From: Nocardioides sp. GY 10127
GTDB lineage: Bacteria; Actinomycetota; Actinomycetes; Propionibacteriales; Nocardioidaceae
Direction: 5' to 3'
Assembly (NCBI RefSeq): GCF_004919085.1
Contig: NZ_STGL01000001.1
Coordinates: forward strand, 186,001-250,000
DNA: 64,000 nucleotides
Position 1 is the stretch's first letter. Each line of letters starts with the position of its first letter. The notes under the pieces are model-generated. The model did not search any database and had not been told where the DNA came from. It saw only the letters and a program-made list of their open reading frames with translations. The translations under genes and the position numbers were made by a program. Positions 50,900-60,196 of this stretch are shown piece after piece.

Positions 50900-51523
50900 T
50901 CAGCCGCGGGGGTCGCTCGCGCGGCGCAGGAGGTCCTCGAAGTCGAGCGGGGCGGCGACCTGCTCCTCGAACGACTGCGCCCGGTCCGCGGCAGCGGGGG
51001 CGGAGGCCACGCCCAGGAGCGCGGCCAGCTCGGCGCCGGCGCGGTGGACGCGACGCTCGAGGTCGGGGTCGGCGAAGTCCTCGGCGGCGGCGAACACCGC
51101 GGTCGGCACCACGACGGCACGCAGGTAGGCGAAGAGCGGGCGCAGCGCGTGCTCGAGGACGAGGCTGTGCCGGGCCGTGCCGGCGGTGGCCCCGACGAGC
51201 ACCGGGGTGCCGGCCAGGGTGCCGGGCTCCAGGACGTCGAAGAACGTCTTGAAGAGCCCGGAGTAGCTGGCGCTGAACACGGGGGTGACGACGATGAGCG
51301 CGTCGGCCCGGCGCACCTGCTCGACGGCGTCCGCGAGGGCGCCGGTCGGGAAGCCGGTGAGCAGGTTGTCGGCGAGCTCGTGCGCGAGGTCCCGCAGCTC
51401 CACGACGGTCAGGTCGACCGGCTGGCCGAGCGCCTCCAGCGTGGCAGCCGAGAGCCGGTCGGCCAGGAGCCGCGTCGAGGAGGGCGTGGACAGGCCGGCG
51501 TGGACGACGACGAGCCTGGTCAT
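50900..51523 (-). CDS. FMN reductase, CE1759 family (LLM partner)
   Basis: A 207-aa NAD(P)H-dependent FMN reductase with a flavodoxin-like fold: VVVHAGLSTPSSTRLLADRL at the N-terminus and VTPVFSASYSGLFKTFFD at the flavin site. It would supply reduced FMN to the adjacent luciferase-like monooxygenase. Its ATG overlaps the LLM stop (ATGA), so they are translationally coupled. The family is named for its Corynebacterium member paired with an LLM enzyme. Confidence 0.9.
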   Translation of the reverse strand: MTRLVVVHAGLSTPSSTRLLADRLSAATLEALGQPVDLTVVELRDLAHELADNLLTGFPTGALADAVEQVRRADALIVVTPVFSASYSGLFKTFFDVLEPGTLAGTPVLVGATAGTARHSLVLEHALRPLFAYLRAVVVPTAVFAAAEDFADPDLERRVHRAGAELAALLGVASAPAAADRAQSFEEQVAAPLDFEDLLRRASDPRG

Positions 51524-52668
51524 GCCGAGACCTCCTCGGCCCGGCGGCCGGTGACGTCGTCCACGGCGTGCACGGTGCTGTCGTGGGCACCGCCCGCGGC
51601 GGCGACCAATGAGGCATGGGTCGGCGCGTCCGGGACGTGCGCGGGGCGGCCCTCGGCGAACCCGGCGCGCAGGTCGGGGAGGATCTCACCGAGCAGGTCG
51701 AGCTGCTCCAGGACGGTCTTGAGGGGCAGGCCGGCGTGGTCGATGAGGAAGAGCTGGCGCTGGTAGTGCCCGACGTAGTCGCGGAAGGACAGCGTCCGCT
51801 CCAGGACCTGCTGCGGGGACCCGACCGTGAGCGGCGTGGCCTCGGTGAAGTCCTCCAGGGCGGGGCCGTGGCCGTAGACCGGGGCGTTGTCGAAGTACGG
51901 CCGGAACTCGTTCACGGCGTCCTGGCTGTCGCGGCGCATGAAGAACTGCCCACCGAGGCCGACGATGGCCTGGTCCGCGGTGCCGTGGCCGTAGTGCTCG
52001 AAGCGCTGGCGGTAGTAGGCGACCATCCGCTGCGTGTGCGAGGCCGGCCAGAAGATGTGGTTGTGGAAGAAGCCGTCGCCGTAGTAGGCCGCCTGCTCGG
52101 CGATCTCGGGGCTGCGGATCGAGCCGTGCCAGACGAACGGGGCGACGCCGTCGAGCGGTCGCGGGGTCGAGGTGAAGCCCTGGAGCGGCGTGCGGAAGCG
52201 GCCCTCCCAGTCCACGACGTCCTCGCGCCAGAGGCGGTGCAGGAGGGCGTAGTTCTCGACGGCCAGGTTGAGGCCCTGGCGGATGTCCTTGCCGAACCAC
52301 GGGTAGACGGGGCCGGTGTTGCCGCGACCCATCATCAGGTCGACGCGACCGTCGGTGAGGTGCTGCAGCTTGGCGTAGTTCTCCGCGATGAGCACCGGGT
52401 CGGTGGTGGTGATGAGCGTGGTGGCGGTCGAGAGGATGATCCGCTCGGTCTGCGCACCGATGTAGGCCAGCGTCGTCGTGGGCGCCGAGGCGATGAAGGG
52501 CGGGTTGTGGTGCTCGCCGGTGGCGAACACGTCCAGCCCGATCTCCTCGGCCTTCTTCGCGATGGCGACGGTGGCCTTGATGCGCTCGTGCTCGGTGGGG
52601 GTCCGGCCGGTGGTGGGGTCGGTGGTGACGTCACCGACGGTGAAGATTCCGAGCTGCATGGTGCTCAT
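51520..52668 (-). CDS. LLM flavin-dependent oxidoreductase, CE1758 family
   Basis: A 382-aa luciferase-like monooxygenase TIM barrel (LGIFTVGDVTTDPTTGRTPTEHERI start; FATGEHHNPPFIASAPTT; DGRVDLMMGRGN). It uses FMNH2 from the partner reductase; the substrate is unknown. The last ~40 residues are a low-conservation tail. The message has a leader with GGAG about 8 nt before the ATG and an AT-rich palindrome just upstream that may be an operator. Confidence 0.92.
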   Translation of the reverse strand: MSTMQLGIFTVGDVTTDPTTGRTPTEHERIKATVAIAKKAEEIGLDVFATGEHHNPPFIASAPTTTLAYIGAQTERIILSTATTLITTTDPVLIAENYAKLQHLTDGRVDLMMGRGNTGPVYPWFGKDIRQGLNLAVENYALLHRLWREDVVDWEGRFRTPLQGFTSTPRPLDGVAPFVWHGSIRSPEIAEQAAYYGDGFFHNHIFWPASHTQRMVAYYRQRFEHYGHGTADQAIVGLGGQFFMRRDSQDAVNEFRPYFDNAPVYGHGPALEDFTEATPLTVGSPQQVLERTLSFRDYVGHYQRQLFLIDHAGLPLKTVLEQLDLLGEILPDLRAGFAEGRPAHVPDAPTHASLVAAAGGAHDSTVHAVDDVTGRRAEEVSA

Positions 52669-52679
52669 CTCCGCAAAGT

Positions 52680-52690
52680 AGTTGAAAACT
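52680..52690. promoter_or_regulatory. Candidate operator AGTT-GAA-AACT
   Basis: An 11-bp inverted repeat, unusually AT-rich for this genome, 11 nt before the start codon of the LLM gene. The symmetry suggests a dimeric regulator (MarR-like sites have this form), but none is encoded next to it. Confidence 0.45.
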
Positions 52691-52822
52691 GGATTGCTTG
52701 AGGAACTGTACGGCCTCGACGCCTATTCCGCGCCATCTCGGCCGTGTCGCCCGTGTGGCGCACCTCATCCGTCGCGGCGTGTGCACGCCGGCCGGGGCAG
52801 GACGTCCGTCAGGATGTCCCGC

Positions 52823-53440
52823 ATGGCCACCTCCTCGCCCGTGCCGGGCAGTCACGTCGCGCCGGGGTCGGGTGGACGCCCCGGCGTGTGGTGCGCGGTG
52901 GCGGTGCTGCTGCTCGCGCTCACGGTCGGCCAGCTCGCGGTCGCCACCTTCGTCCCCGGCATCGATCGCTTCGCCGGCAAGGCGTTCGGCGCCCGGCTGG
53001 TCGCCTACCCCGTCCTCATGCTCCTCGTCCCCGTCGGCTGGTGGCTGACTCACCGCACGGCGGGGTGGCGCGCACAGCCCTGGGCCGCGACGGCCCTGGT
53101 GATGGCGCCCTTCCTCATCGACGTCACCGGCAACACCCTCGACCTCTACGACACCGTGGTCTGGTGGGACGACGCGAACCACTTCGTCAACTGGGCGCTC
53201 CTGTGCGGCGGGCTGGGCCTGCTGCTGCCCCGCACCGGACGAGCAGGCCTCGACGTCCTGGTGGTGGCGGGCCTCGGCGCGCTCCTCGCGATCGGCTGGG
53301 AGCTCGGCGAGTGGTGGACGTTCATCCGGCACGGGACCGAGCTCGGCACCGCCTACACCGACACCCTCGGCGACGAGACCCTCGGCACGCTCGGCGCGAC
53401 ACTGGCCGGTGTCGTCCTCGCCCTGCGTCGCCGGCCGTAG
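52823..53440 (+). CDS. Unknown membrane protein (YjdF-like layout)
   Basis: A 205-aa integral membrane protein with about six hydrophobic segments. Conserved-looking polar residues lie between helices: LIDVTGNTLDLYDTVVWWDDANHF and GWELGEWWTF, ending TLGDETLGTLGATLAG. The layout resembles YjdF/DUF2238 proteins, but I cannot confirm the family. The ATG at 52823 is chosen because CAGGAT lies 7 nt before it. Its TAG stop forms part of the next gene's -10. Confidence 0.75.
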   Translation: MATSSPVPGSHVAPGSGGRPGVWCAVAVLLLALTVGQLAVATFVPGIDRFAGKAFGARLVAYPVLMLLVPVGWWLTHRTAGWRAQPWAATALVMAPFLIDVTGNTLDLYDTVVWWDDANHFVNWALLCGGLGLLLPRTGRAGLDVLVVAGLGALLAIGWELGEWWTFIRHGTELGTAYTDTLGDETLGTLGATLAGVVLALRRRP

Positions 53441-53443
53441 GCT
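53438..53443 (+). promoter_or_regulatory. -10 element overlapping a stop codon
   Basis: TAGGCT: its first three bases are the stop codon of the upstream membrane-protein gene, and it ends 6 nt before the GTG of the ABC permease at 53450. Confidence 0.5.
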
Positions 53444-53449
53444 CCGCGG

Positions 53450-54346
53450 GTGCGCGCGACGGTCCCTCCCCACCCCGGACACGCGCCCGGACACGCGCCC
53501 GGACGTCGCCTCGCACATGGGGTCGGCCACCGGGTCGGACACCAGGTCGGTCTCCACCTCGCCGTGGCCACCCGCTCCTTCCGGCGCTACTCCACCTACC
53601 GGGCGGCCACGCTGGCCGGCCTGTTCACGAACACCGTCTTCGGGATCATCAACAGCTTCGTCCTGCTCGCGGTGTGGCGGGCGAACCCGACCGCGGGCGG
53701 GTACGACGCCTCGGACGCGGTCACCTACGTCTGGCTCGGCCAGAGCATCATCATGGTCGTCATGCTCTGGGGCGGGGGCACCCCGTCCGACCTGACCGAG
53801 CGCATCCGCACGGGCGACGTGACGATCGACCTGCACCGCCCGGCCCCGCTCCTGGCCTGGTACCTCAGCGCGGACGTCGGCCGCGCGGTGTTCCACCTGC
53901 TCGCCCGGGGCGTGGTCCCCACCGTGGTCGGCGCGCTGCTCTTCGACCTGCGCTACCCGGCGGGGCCGGGCACGGTGGTGGCGTTCGCCGTCTCGGTCGG
54001 CCTGGCACTGCTGGTGAGCTTCGGCCTGCGGATGCTCGTGGCCTCGGCCTCCTTCTGGCTGCTCGACGCCCAGGGCGTGCAGCAGCTCGGCTCCCTGCTG
54101 GCCGTCTTCCTCTCCGGCCTGACGCTGCCCCTCGTCCTGTTCCCGGGGTGGTTCGGGGAGCTGGCGCGGGCGCTCCCCTTCGCCGCGCTGCTCCAGGTGC
54201 CGGCGGACGTCTGGCTGGGACAGCTCACGGGCCCGGCACTGTTCCGTGGCCTCGGGTTCCAGGCGGGCTGGGCCGCGGTGCTGCTCGCGGCCGCCCACGT
54301 GACGCTGCGCCGGGCCGAGCGCCGGGTGGTGGTCCAGGGTGGCTGA
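53450..54346 (+). CDS. ABC-2 type permease (DUF990 family), first subunit
   Basis: A 298-aa permease with six hydrophobic segments after a cytoplasmic start; the family motif region is RSFRRYSTYRAATLAGLFTN followed by VTYVWLGQS. The first ~37 residues form an odd His/Gly/Pro repeat (HPGHAPGHAPG, HGVGHRVGHQVG) partly encoded by a 12-bp tandem duplication. An internal GTG near 53564 would remove it, but the leaderless -10 favours 53450. It overlaps the second permease by 8 nt. The exported substrate is unknown. Confidence 0.85.
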   Translation: MRATVPPHPGHAPGHAPGRRLAHGVGHRVGHQVGLHLAVATRSFRRYSTYRAATLAGLFTNTVFGIINSFVLLAVWRANPTAGGYDASDAVTYVWLGQSIIMVVMLWGGGTPSDLTERIRTGDVTIDLHRPAPLLAWYLSADVGRAVFHLLARGVVPTVVGALLFDLRYPAGPGTVVAFAVSVGLALLVSFGLRMLVASASFWLLDAQGVQQLGSLLAVFLSGLTLPLVLFPGWFGELARALPFAALLQVPADVWLGQLTGPALFRGLGFQAGWAAVLLAAAHVTLRRAERRVVVQGG

Positions 54347-55190
54347 CCAGCACGCGACGGCACCGCTCCTCTCCCCCTCACCCTCGACGTCCCCGCGCGC
54401 GGTCGTGCGGGCCTACGCCGGCCTGGCGGGGGTCTGGGTGCGCGCCTCCTGGACCTATCGGACGTCGTTCTGGCTGCTCCTGGCGTCGAGCTTCGCCATG
54501 AACGCCATCGAGTTCGTGTCGGTCCTGTTCGTCTTCGCCAACGTCCCCGACCTCGGCGGCTTCGGCCTGCGCGAGGTGGCGTTCCTCTACGGCACGACCG
54601 GGGTGAGCATGGCCGTGGCGAACCTGCTGGTGAGCGGCGTTGAGGACCTCGGCCGGGCCATCCGCACCGGGACGCTCGACCAGATGCTCGTGCGGCCGGT
54701 GCCGCTCCTCGTGCAGGTCTGCACCGAGCGGTTCGCCCTGCGGCGCGTGGGCCGGCTGCTCCAGGCCGTCGCGGTGCTGATGTGGGCCTGCTGGTGGCTG
54801 ACCTGGACGCCCCTGACGGTCGGCCTCACCGTCCTGACCCTCGTCTGCGGGTCCGTCCTCTTCTTCTGCCTCTTCGTCCTCGTCTCCAGCCTGCAGTTCT
54901 GGACGACGGACGCCGCCGAGGCGGCCAACGCGTTCACCTATGGGGGCAACACGCTCACCCAGTACCCGCTCACCATCTATCCCGGCGGGTTGGTGAAGGC
55001 GCTGACGTTCGTCGTGCCCGTCGCGTTCGTCAACTGGTACCCGAGCCTGCTGGTGCTCGGACGGACGGACGCGAGCGACCTCCCGGGCTGGGCCGGGTAC
55101 CTGTCCCCCGTCGCCGCCGCTGGTCTCGCCCTCGTCACCGGGATCGTCTGGCGCGCCGGCGTCCGCCACTACCGCTCCACGGGGTCGTGA
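54339..55190 (+). CDS. ABC-2 type permease (DUF990 family), second subunit
   Basis: A 283-aa permease with six hydrophobic segments: WTYRTSFWLLLASSFAMNAIEF opens the first helix, and LVRPVPLLVQVCTERFALRR is the typical cytoplasmic loop. It starts at a GTG inside the end of the first permease gene, so the pair is coupled and presumably heterodimeric. The ATPase gene follows 85 nt later. Confidence 0.88.
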   Translation: MADQHATAPLLSPSPSTSPRAVVRAYAGLAGVWVRASWTYRTSFWLLLASSFAMNAIEFVSVLFVFANVPDLGGFGLREVAFLYGTTGVSMAVANLLVSGVEDLGRAIRTGTLDQMLVRPVPLLVQVCTERFALRRVGRLLQAVAVLMWACWWLTWTPLTVGLTVLTLVCGSVLFFCLFVLVSSLQFWTTDAAEAANAFTYGGNTLTQYPLTIYPGGLVKALTFVVPVAFVNWYPSLLVLGRTDASDLPGWAGYLSPVAAAGLALVTGIVWRAGVRHYRSTGS

Positions 55191-55279
55191 CCGTGCAGCA
55201 CCCGGCACCCGACCCTGCCCCCGACCAGGCGACCACCCGCGCCACCACGACCGCAGCCCTGAAGGAGACCACCGCATGA
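55187..55279 (+). CDS. Possible coupling micro-ORF (30 aa)
   Basis: A GTG overlaps the permease stop (GTGA), and this frame's TGA overlaps the ABC ATPase ATG (ATGA). It therefore fills the 85-nt gap exactly as a 30-codon frame rich in Pro, Ala, Asp and Thr. It may only be a translational relay or chance. No conserved domain is possible at this length. Confidence 0.25.
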   Translation: MTVQHPAPDPAPDQATTRATTTAALKETTA

Positions 55280-56229
55280 GCCTCATCGAGGTGCGCGACC
55301 TGCGTCGCGACTTCGTCGTCCGGCGCCGGACGGGGCGGTTCTCGCGCACCCGCGACGTCGTGACGGCCGTGCGGGACGTCTCGTTCAGCGTCGAGGCCGG
55401 GGAGATGGTCGGCTACATCGGGCCGAACGGCGCGGGGAAGTCGACGACCATCAAGATGCTCACCGGCATCCTGGTGCCGACCTCGGGGCACGTTGAGGTC
55501 GCGGGCGTGGACCCCAGCCGGCACCGCACCGCCCTGGCCCGACGCATCGGCGTGGTCTTCGGCCAGCGCAGCAGCCTGTGGTGGGACCTCCCCCTGCGCG
55601 ACTCCTTCGACCTGCTCGCGCGTCTCCACGACCTCCCCCGGGCCCGCTACCGCGAGAACCTCGGACGCTTCGCCGACCTCCTCGACCTCACGGCCCTGCT
55701 CGACACCCCCGTGCGCCAGCTGAGCCTCGGGCAGCGGATGCGCGGCGAGATCACCGCCGCCCTCCTGCACGACCCGGACGTCCTCTACCTCGACGAGCCG
55801 ACGATCGGCCTGGACGTCGTGAGCAAGGCCCGGCTGCGCGCGTTCCTGCGCGAGCTCAACGCCGAGCGCGGCACGACGCTGCTGCTCACCACCCACGACC
55901 TCGGCGACATCGAGGCGCTGTGCGACCGGGTGGTGCTCATCGACCACGGGTCGCTGGCCTTCGACGGACCGCTGACCAGCGTGCAGGCCCTGGCGGGTGC
56001 CACCCGGACGCTGGTCGTCGACCTGGCCGAGCCCGGCCCGCCCATCGACGTCCCCGGGGCCAGGACCACGCGGGTCGACGGACCCCGCCAGTGGCTGTCC
56101 TTCCCCGCGGACGCCAGCGCCGCCCCCGTCATCGCGGCGGTCGCGGCCGGGTACGCCGTCGCCGACCTGTCCCTTCAGGAGCCCGACGTGGAGCAGGTGA
56201 TCGCCCGGCTCTACGAGGGCCGGGGCTGA
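55276..56229 (+). CDS. ABC transporter ATPase of the DUF990 exporter
   Basis: A 317-aa ATP-binding subunit: Walker A GPNGAGKST (about 50-58), signature LSLGQRMRGE, Walker B VLYLDEPTIGLD, then a switch His in LLLTTHDLGD. A C-terminal extension after residue 240 is typical of drug-type ABC-2 exporters. GAAGGAG lies 8 nt before the ATG. It powers the two preceding permeases. Its 3' end overlaps the convergent phosphatase gene by 19 nt. Confidence 0.93.
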   Translation: MSLIEVRDLRRDFVVRRRTGRFSRTRDVVTAVRDVSFSVEAGEMVGYIGPNGAGKSTTIKMLTGILVPTSGHVEVAGVDPSRHRTALARRIGVVFGQRSSLWWDLPLRDSFDLLARLHDLPRARYRENLGRFADLLDLTALLDTPVRQLSLGQRMRGEITAALLHDPDVLYLDEPTIGLDVVSKARLRAFLRELNAERGTTLLLTTHDLGDIEALCDRVVLIDHGSLAFDGPLTSVQALAGATRTLVVDLAEPGPPIDVPGARTTRVDGPRQWLSFPADASAAPVIAAVAAGYAVADLSLQEPDVEQVIARLYEGRG

Positions 56230-57416
56230 GCGGCGGTCCGACGCCGCGGCGGCACCGCGAGGCCGACCCGCAGCTCCGGCGGCAGGTCGACGGGGAGGAA
56301 CCGCTCCAGGACGAGGACCGCCCGGTCGTCGTCCCCGCGCGGGACCGACGCCAGCACCCGCCGCGCGACGCCGTCGAAGCCCGGGGCGACGGCGCGGCGG
56401 GCGGTCTCCTGGAGCCAGGCGACACCGTCCTCGATGTCGCCACCGGGCTCCTCGACGACGCCGTCGGTGTAGAAGAGCAGCGCATCGCCCGGGGCCAGGC
56501 AGCCGCGGCTGGCCTCGAAGGGCGCCCGGTGCATCACGCCCAGAGCGAGCCCGCGGGCGTTGTCGACCTCCCAGCTGCGCCGCTCCGCGTCCCAGGCGAG
56601 CGCCGGTGGGTGCCCGGCGCTGTGGACCTGGTAGTCACCCGTGCGCAGGTCGACGACCACGTGGACGGCGGTGGCCATCGCCTCGTCGGACTCCTGGCGC
56701 AGCAGGAAGTCGTTGGCGGCCTCCAGGAGGGCCTGGGGTGGCAGGGCGCCCAGCAGCCCGCCCAGGGCGCCTGCGAACTGGAGCGCCGCGGTGCCGGCGG
56801 CCACGCCCTTGCCCACCACGTCGACCAGGATGAGCTCGAGCCGGTGGGCGTCCTCGTCCAGGCGGGCGACCATGAAGTCGCCCGCGTACCCCACCGAGTG
56901 GGCGGCCTTGGTCGCGGTCTGCACCCGCCAGCCGTCGGGCAGCGGAGGCACTTCCCCCTGGGCGGCGAGACGGTCACGCAGGTCGGCCAGCATCGCCTCG
57001 CTGAGGGGAGCGGGCAGGCCGCTGCGCTGACGGCTGGACTGCCACAGGACGAGCGCCGCGCCCAGCACGAGGGCGACCATCCCGGAGGCGCGCGCCGACC
57101 CGAAGGAGCCCCCGGCCCACCAGTCCACGAGCGCCGCGAGGAACGCGACCGGCACGGTGACCGCCGTGAGGACCGCCAACGCCCGGAAGCGCAGCAGCAG
57201 CATCCCCAGGACGAGCCACACGAAGTAGGTGCTGACCGGCATGACCGCGTAGGTCCACAGCGAGACCACGAAGCAGAGGGCGACCCCGACCAGGAGGACG
57301 AGCAGCACGGTCGTCTGGCTGCGCGAGGTGCCCGAGCGCCACTGCTCCGGCAGACCGTCGACCGCACGGGCGACCGCGCGCGCTCGTCCGAGCAGGGGGG
57401 AACGGTCTCGGTGCAC
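56211..57416 (-). CDS. SpoIIE/PP2C-type phosphatase with membrane domain
   Basis: A 401-aa protein: about four membrane helices (roughly 35-130), then a PPM/SpoIIE serine phosphatase domain with metal-binding Asp in [32 protein letters not shown] and the Gly/Asp loop [12 protein letters not shown]. It probably dephosphorylates an anti-sigma-factor antagonist in a stress pathway; no such partner is in the window. The GTG start is leaderless (TAGGCT 6 nt before). Confidence 0.9.
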   Translation of the reverse strand: MHRDRSPLLGRARAVARAVDGLPEQWRSGTSRSQTTVLLVLLVGVALCFVVSLWTYAVMPVSTYFVWLVLGMLLLRFRALAVLTAVTVPVAFLAALVDWWAGGSFGSARASGMVALVLGAALVLWQSSRQRSGLPAPLSEAMLADLRDRLAAQGEVPPLPDGWRVQTATKAAHSVGYAGDFMVARLDEDAHRLELILVDVVGKGVAAGTAALQFAGALGGLLGALPPQALLEAANDFLLRQESDEAMATAVHVVVDLRTGDYQVHSAGHPPALAWDAERRSWEVDNARGLALGVMHRAPFEASRGCLAPGDALLFYTDGVVEEPGGDIEDGVAWLQETARRAVAPGFDGVARRVLASVPRGDDDRAVLVLERFLPVDLPPELRVGLAVPPRRRTAAQPRPS

Positions 57417-57652
57417 GTCAGCAGCCTAGTCGGGCCGTCCCTGCCGCACCGGTGAACCGGCCGGTCCCCGGGGCTGCGGTAGGGCCGCGCGGCCTCGGCC
57501 CTCACCCGCACGGACCTGCTCCTGCCCCGCGTGCGTGGGCATGCTGCCGGGGACGGCGCTCCCCGCCGTCCGCACCCCGAGCAGGACCCCGCGAGGGACC
57601 TGCCAGCAGCACCCGACAGCAGCACCCGTCACCGGAGACCAGGGAGATCAGC

Positions 57653-59176
57653 ATGACCGCCACCCAGGAGCCCAGCACCGGCTCGACCACGGGCTCGACC
57701 ACAGGCACCGGAGCCCCCGCGCCCAGCGACCGCCAGAGCCTGACCATCGGGCCCGACGGGCCGATGCTCCTGCACGACCACCACTTCGTGGAGCAGATGG
57801 CCCACTTCAACCGGGAGCGCGTGCCGGAGCGCAACGTCCACGCCAAGGGCTCGGGGGCCTTCGGGACGTTCGAGGTCACCGGGGACATTACGGCCTACAC
57901 GAAGGCCGCCGTGTTCCAGCCGGGCACCCGCACCGAGATGCTGGCCCGCTTCTCGACGGTCGCCGGCGAGATGGGCTCCCCGGACACCTGGCGCGACCCG
58001 CGCGGCTTCGCGCTGAAGTTCTACACCTCCGAGGGCAACTGGGACCTCGTCGGCAACAACACCCCGGTCTTCTTCGTCCGGGACGCGATGAAGTTCCCGC
58101 ACTTCATCCGCAGCCAGAAGCGGCGAGGCGCCTCGGGCCTGCGGGACAACGACATGCAGTGGGACTTCTGGACGCTCAACCCGGAGTCCGCCCACCAGGT
58201 CACCTGGCTCATGGGCGACCGTGGCATCCCGGCGTCCTGGCGGAAGATGAACGGGTACGGCAGCCACACCTACATGCTCTACAACGAGGCCGGCGAGAAG
58301 TTCTGGGTCAAGTTCCACTTCATCTCCCAGCAGGGCGTCGAGTGCCTGCCCGGCCCCGAGGCGAACCGGATCGCCGGCGAGGACGCCGACTTCCACCGGC
58401 GTGACCTCTTCGAGGCCATCGAGGCGGGCGACTTCCCGGCGTGGACGCTCAAGGTCCAGGTGATGCCCTACGAGGACGCGAAGACCTACCGGTTCAACCC
58501 CTTCGACCTGACGAAGGTCTGGCCGCACGCGGACTACCCGCTCATCGAGGTCGGCACGATGACGCTGGACAAGAACCCCGAGAACCACTTCGCCCAGATC
58601 GAGCAGGCGGCCTTCGAGCCCTCCGCCATCGTCCCGGGCATCGGCTTCTCGCCGGACAAGATGCTGCTGGGGCGGGTCTTCGCCTACTCCGACACGCACC
58701 GGTACCGGATCGGCCCCAACTACCAGCAGCTGCCGGTCAACAGGCACCGCGTCGAGGGTGCCTTCACCTACCAGTTCGACGGCCCGATGGCCTACGACCA
58801 CACGGGCGACCGCTCCCGGTACGCCCCGAACTCCTACGGCGACCCGTTCTCCGACCTCACCGGCCCGGCCGAGGACGGCTGGGAGACCGACGGGGACATG
58901 GTCCGCGAGGCCTACACGCTGCGTGCCGAGGACGACGACTGGGGCCAGGCCGGGGCCATGGTGCGCGAGGTCTTCGACGACGACGCGCGCGACCGGTTCG
59001 TCGAGACCGTGGCCGGGCACCTGCTCGGCGGGGTCAGCGACCCCGTCCTGGAGCGGGCGTTCGAGTACTGGCGCCACGTCGACGCCGAGATCGGCAAGCG
59101 CATCGAGGAGGCGGTGCACGCCGGCAAGGGGGCGCCCGCGGCGCCGCACCCGACGGAGCCGACCACCACCGTCTGA
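57653..59176 (+). CDS. Monofunctional haem catalase
   Basis: A 507-aa small-subunit catalase converting hydrogen peroxide to water and oxygen. The catalytic His lies in [12 protein letters not shown], the distal Asn in [13 protein letters not shown], and the proximal haem-ligand Tyr in [18 protein letters not shown]. The start at ATG 57653 has AGGGAG 7 nt upstream; the N-terminal ~25 residues are Thr/Gly/Ser rich. No regulator (FurA, OxyR or CatR) is adjacent. A strong terminator follows. Confidence 0.96.
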   Translation: MTATQEPSTGSTTGSTTGTGAPAPSDRQSLTIGPDGPMLLHDHHFVEQMAHFNRERVPERNVHAKGSGAFGTFEVTGDITAYTKAAVFQPGTRTEMLARFSTVAGEMGSPDTWRDPRGFALKFYTSEGNWDLVGNNTPVFFVRDAMKFPHFIRSQKRRGASGLRDNDMQWDFWTLNPESAHQVTWLMGDRGIPASWRKMNGYGSHTYMLYNEAGEKFWVKFHFISQQGVECLPGPEANRIAGEDADFHRRDLFEAIEAGDFPAWTLKVQVMPYEDAKTYRFNPFDLTKVWPHADYPLIEVGTMTLDKNPENHFAQIEQAAFEPSAIVPGIGFSPDKMLLGRVFAYSDTHRYRIGPNYQQLPVNRHRVEGAFTYQFDGPMAYDHTGDRSRYAPNSYGDPFSDLTGPAEDGWETDGDMVREAYTLRAEDDDWGQAGAMVREVFDDDARDRFVETVAGHLLGGVSDPVLERAFEYWRHVDAEIGKRIEEAVHAGKGAPAAPHPTEPTTTV

Positions 59177-59220
59177 ACGGAGACCGAGGCGCGGCTGAAC
59201 GTCGCCCGAAGGTCTGCGAG

Positions 59221-59252
59221 CACGGCCCCGACCCCCGTGGGTCGGGGCCGTG
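59221..59252 (+). terminator. Hairpin terminator after catalase
   Basis: A perfect 14-bp stem (59221-59234 with 59239-59252, arms CACGGCCCCGACCC and complement) and a 4-nt loop, 44 nt after the catalase stop. A short T-containing tail follows. The next promoter begins at 59260. Confidence 0.75.
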
Positions 59253-59259
59253 ACGCTTG

Positions 59260-59265
59260 TAGTGT
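59260..59265 (+). promoter_or_regulatory. -10 element of GDPD gene
   Basis: TAGTGT ends 7 nt before the GTG at 59273 and immediately follows the catalase terminator. It decides the start against a longer frame that runs through the hairpin. Confidence 0.55.
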
Positions 59266-59272
59266 CGACGAC

Positions 59273-60196
59273 GTGCCGATCAGTCCCCGCCTCCCCGGGC
59301 GGCCCGTCCTCGTCAGCGCCCACCGCTGCGGGGCCGGCGACGACCGCAGCCTGGAGAACACCCGGCCGGCGCTCGACGGGGCGCTCGCGGCGGGGGTCGA
59401 CTTCGTCGAGGTCGACGTCCGGCGCTGCGCCGACGGGACGCTCGTGTGCTTCCACGACGCCCACGTGGGGGTCGAGGGACGACGCCGGCCCCTGGAGTCG
59501 CTCGACTACCCCACGTTCGCGGCCGCCGCGCCCCAGCACCTGCTGTTCGAGGACGTGCTCCGGGCCCTGGCCGGTCGTGCCCGGGCGCACGTCGACCTCA
59601 AGCTCACCTCGCCCGAGGCTCTGTACGCGCGCCCGGAGGAGACCCACGAGGTCGCGGCGACCCGGCTGGCGCTGGCGCACCTCCCGGCCGCCGACGTCAT
59701 CGTGACCACGCTCGTCGACGAGTCGGTGCGGGCGGTCAGGGACTGGGCGGACGCCGAGGGTCACGACATCCTCGTGGGCCTCAGCCTGGGCCGCCCCGTC
59801 GACGAGCTCCCCTGGTGGGGTCAGCTGACCACCCGGCTCTCCGAGATCCGCCCCGCCCGCCGGGTCGCGCGCTCCCGCGCCAACCTCGTCGTGGCCCAGC
59901 ACGCCATCGCCCGGCTGGGCGCGGCGTCCTTCGCCCGTCACCACGGCATCCCGCTCCTGGTGTGGACCGTGGACACCGAGCGGGGGCTGCGGTACTGGCT
60001 GCGCCCCGGACGGGCCTGGCTGGTCACCAGCAACCACCCGGCGCGCGCGCTCGACCTGCGTGCGAGCCACCGCGGCGGCCGCTTCGGGCTGGGCACCCCC
60101 TGGCGACACCCGGAGGAGCGTCCGCGACCCACCCGCCCCCGAACCGCCGGCGACCGACCCGTGCCGGTCGGGAGGCGTGGCAGGATCGCCTCGTGA
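59273..60196 (+). CDS. Glycerophosphodiester phosphodiesterase
   Basis: About 307 aa with a GDPD TIM barrel: SAHRCGAGDDRSLENTRPAL (first catalytic His and Glu), VEVDVRRCADGTLVCFHDAHV (metal-binding Glu/Asp and second His). It hydrolyses glycerophosphodiesters to glycerol-3-phosphate. No signal peptide, so probably cytoplasmic. The last ~50 residues are an Arg/Pro-rich tail without fold features. Its TGA overlaps the hydrolase GTG. Confidence 0.92.
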   Translation: MPISPRLPGRPVLVSAHRCGAGDDRSLENTRPALDGALAAGVDFVEVDVRRCADGTLVCFHDAHVGVEGRRRPLESLDYPTFAAAAPQHLLFEDVLRALAGRARAHVDLKLTSPEALYARPEETHEVAATRLALAHLPAADVIVTTLVDESVRAVRDWADAEGHDILVGLSLGRPVDELPWWGQLTTRLSEIRPARRVARSRANLVVAQHAIARLGAASFARHHGIPLLVWTVDTERGLRYWLRPGRAWLVTSNHPARALDLRASHRGGRFGLGTPWRHPEERPRPTRPRTAGDRPVPVGRRGRIAS

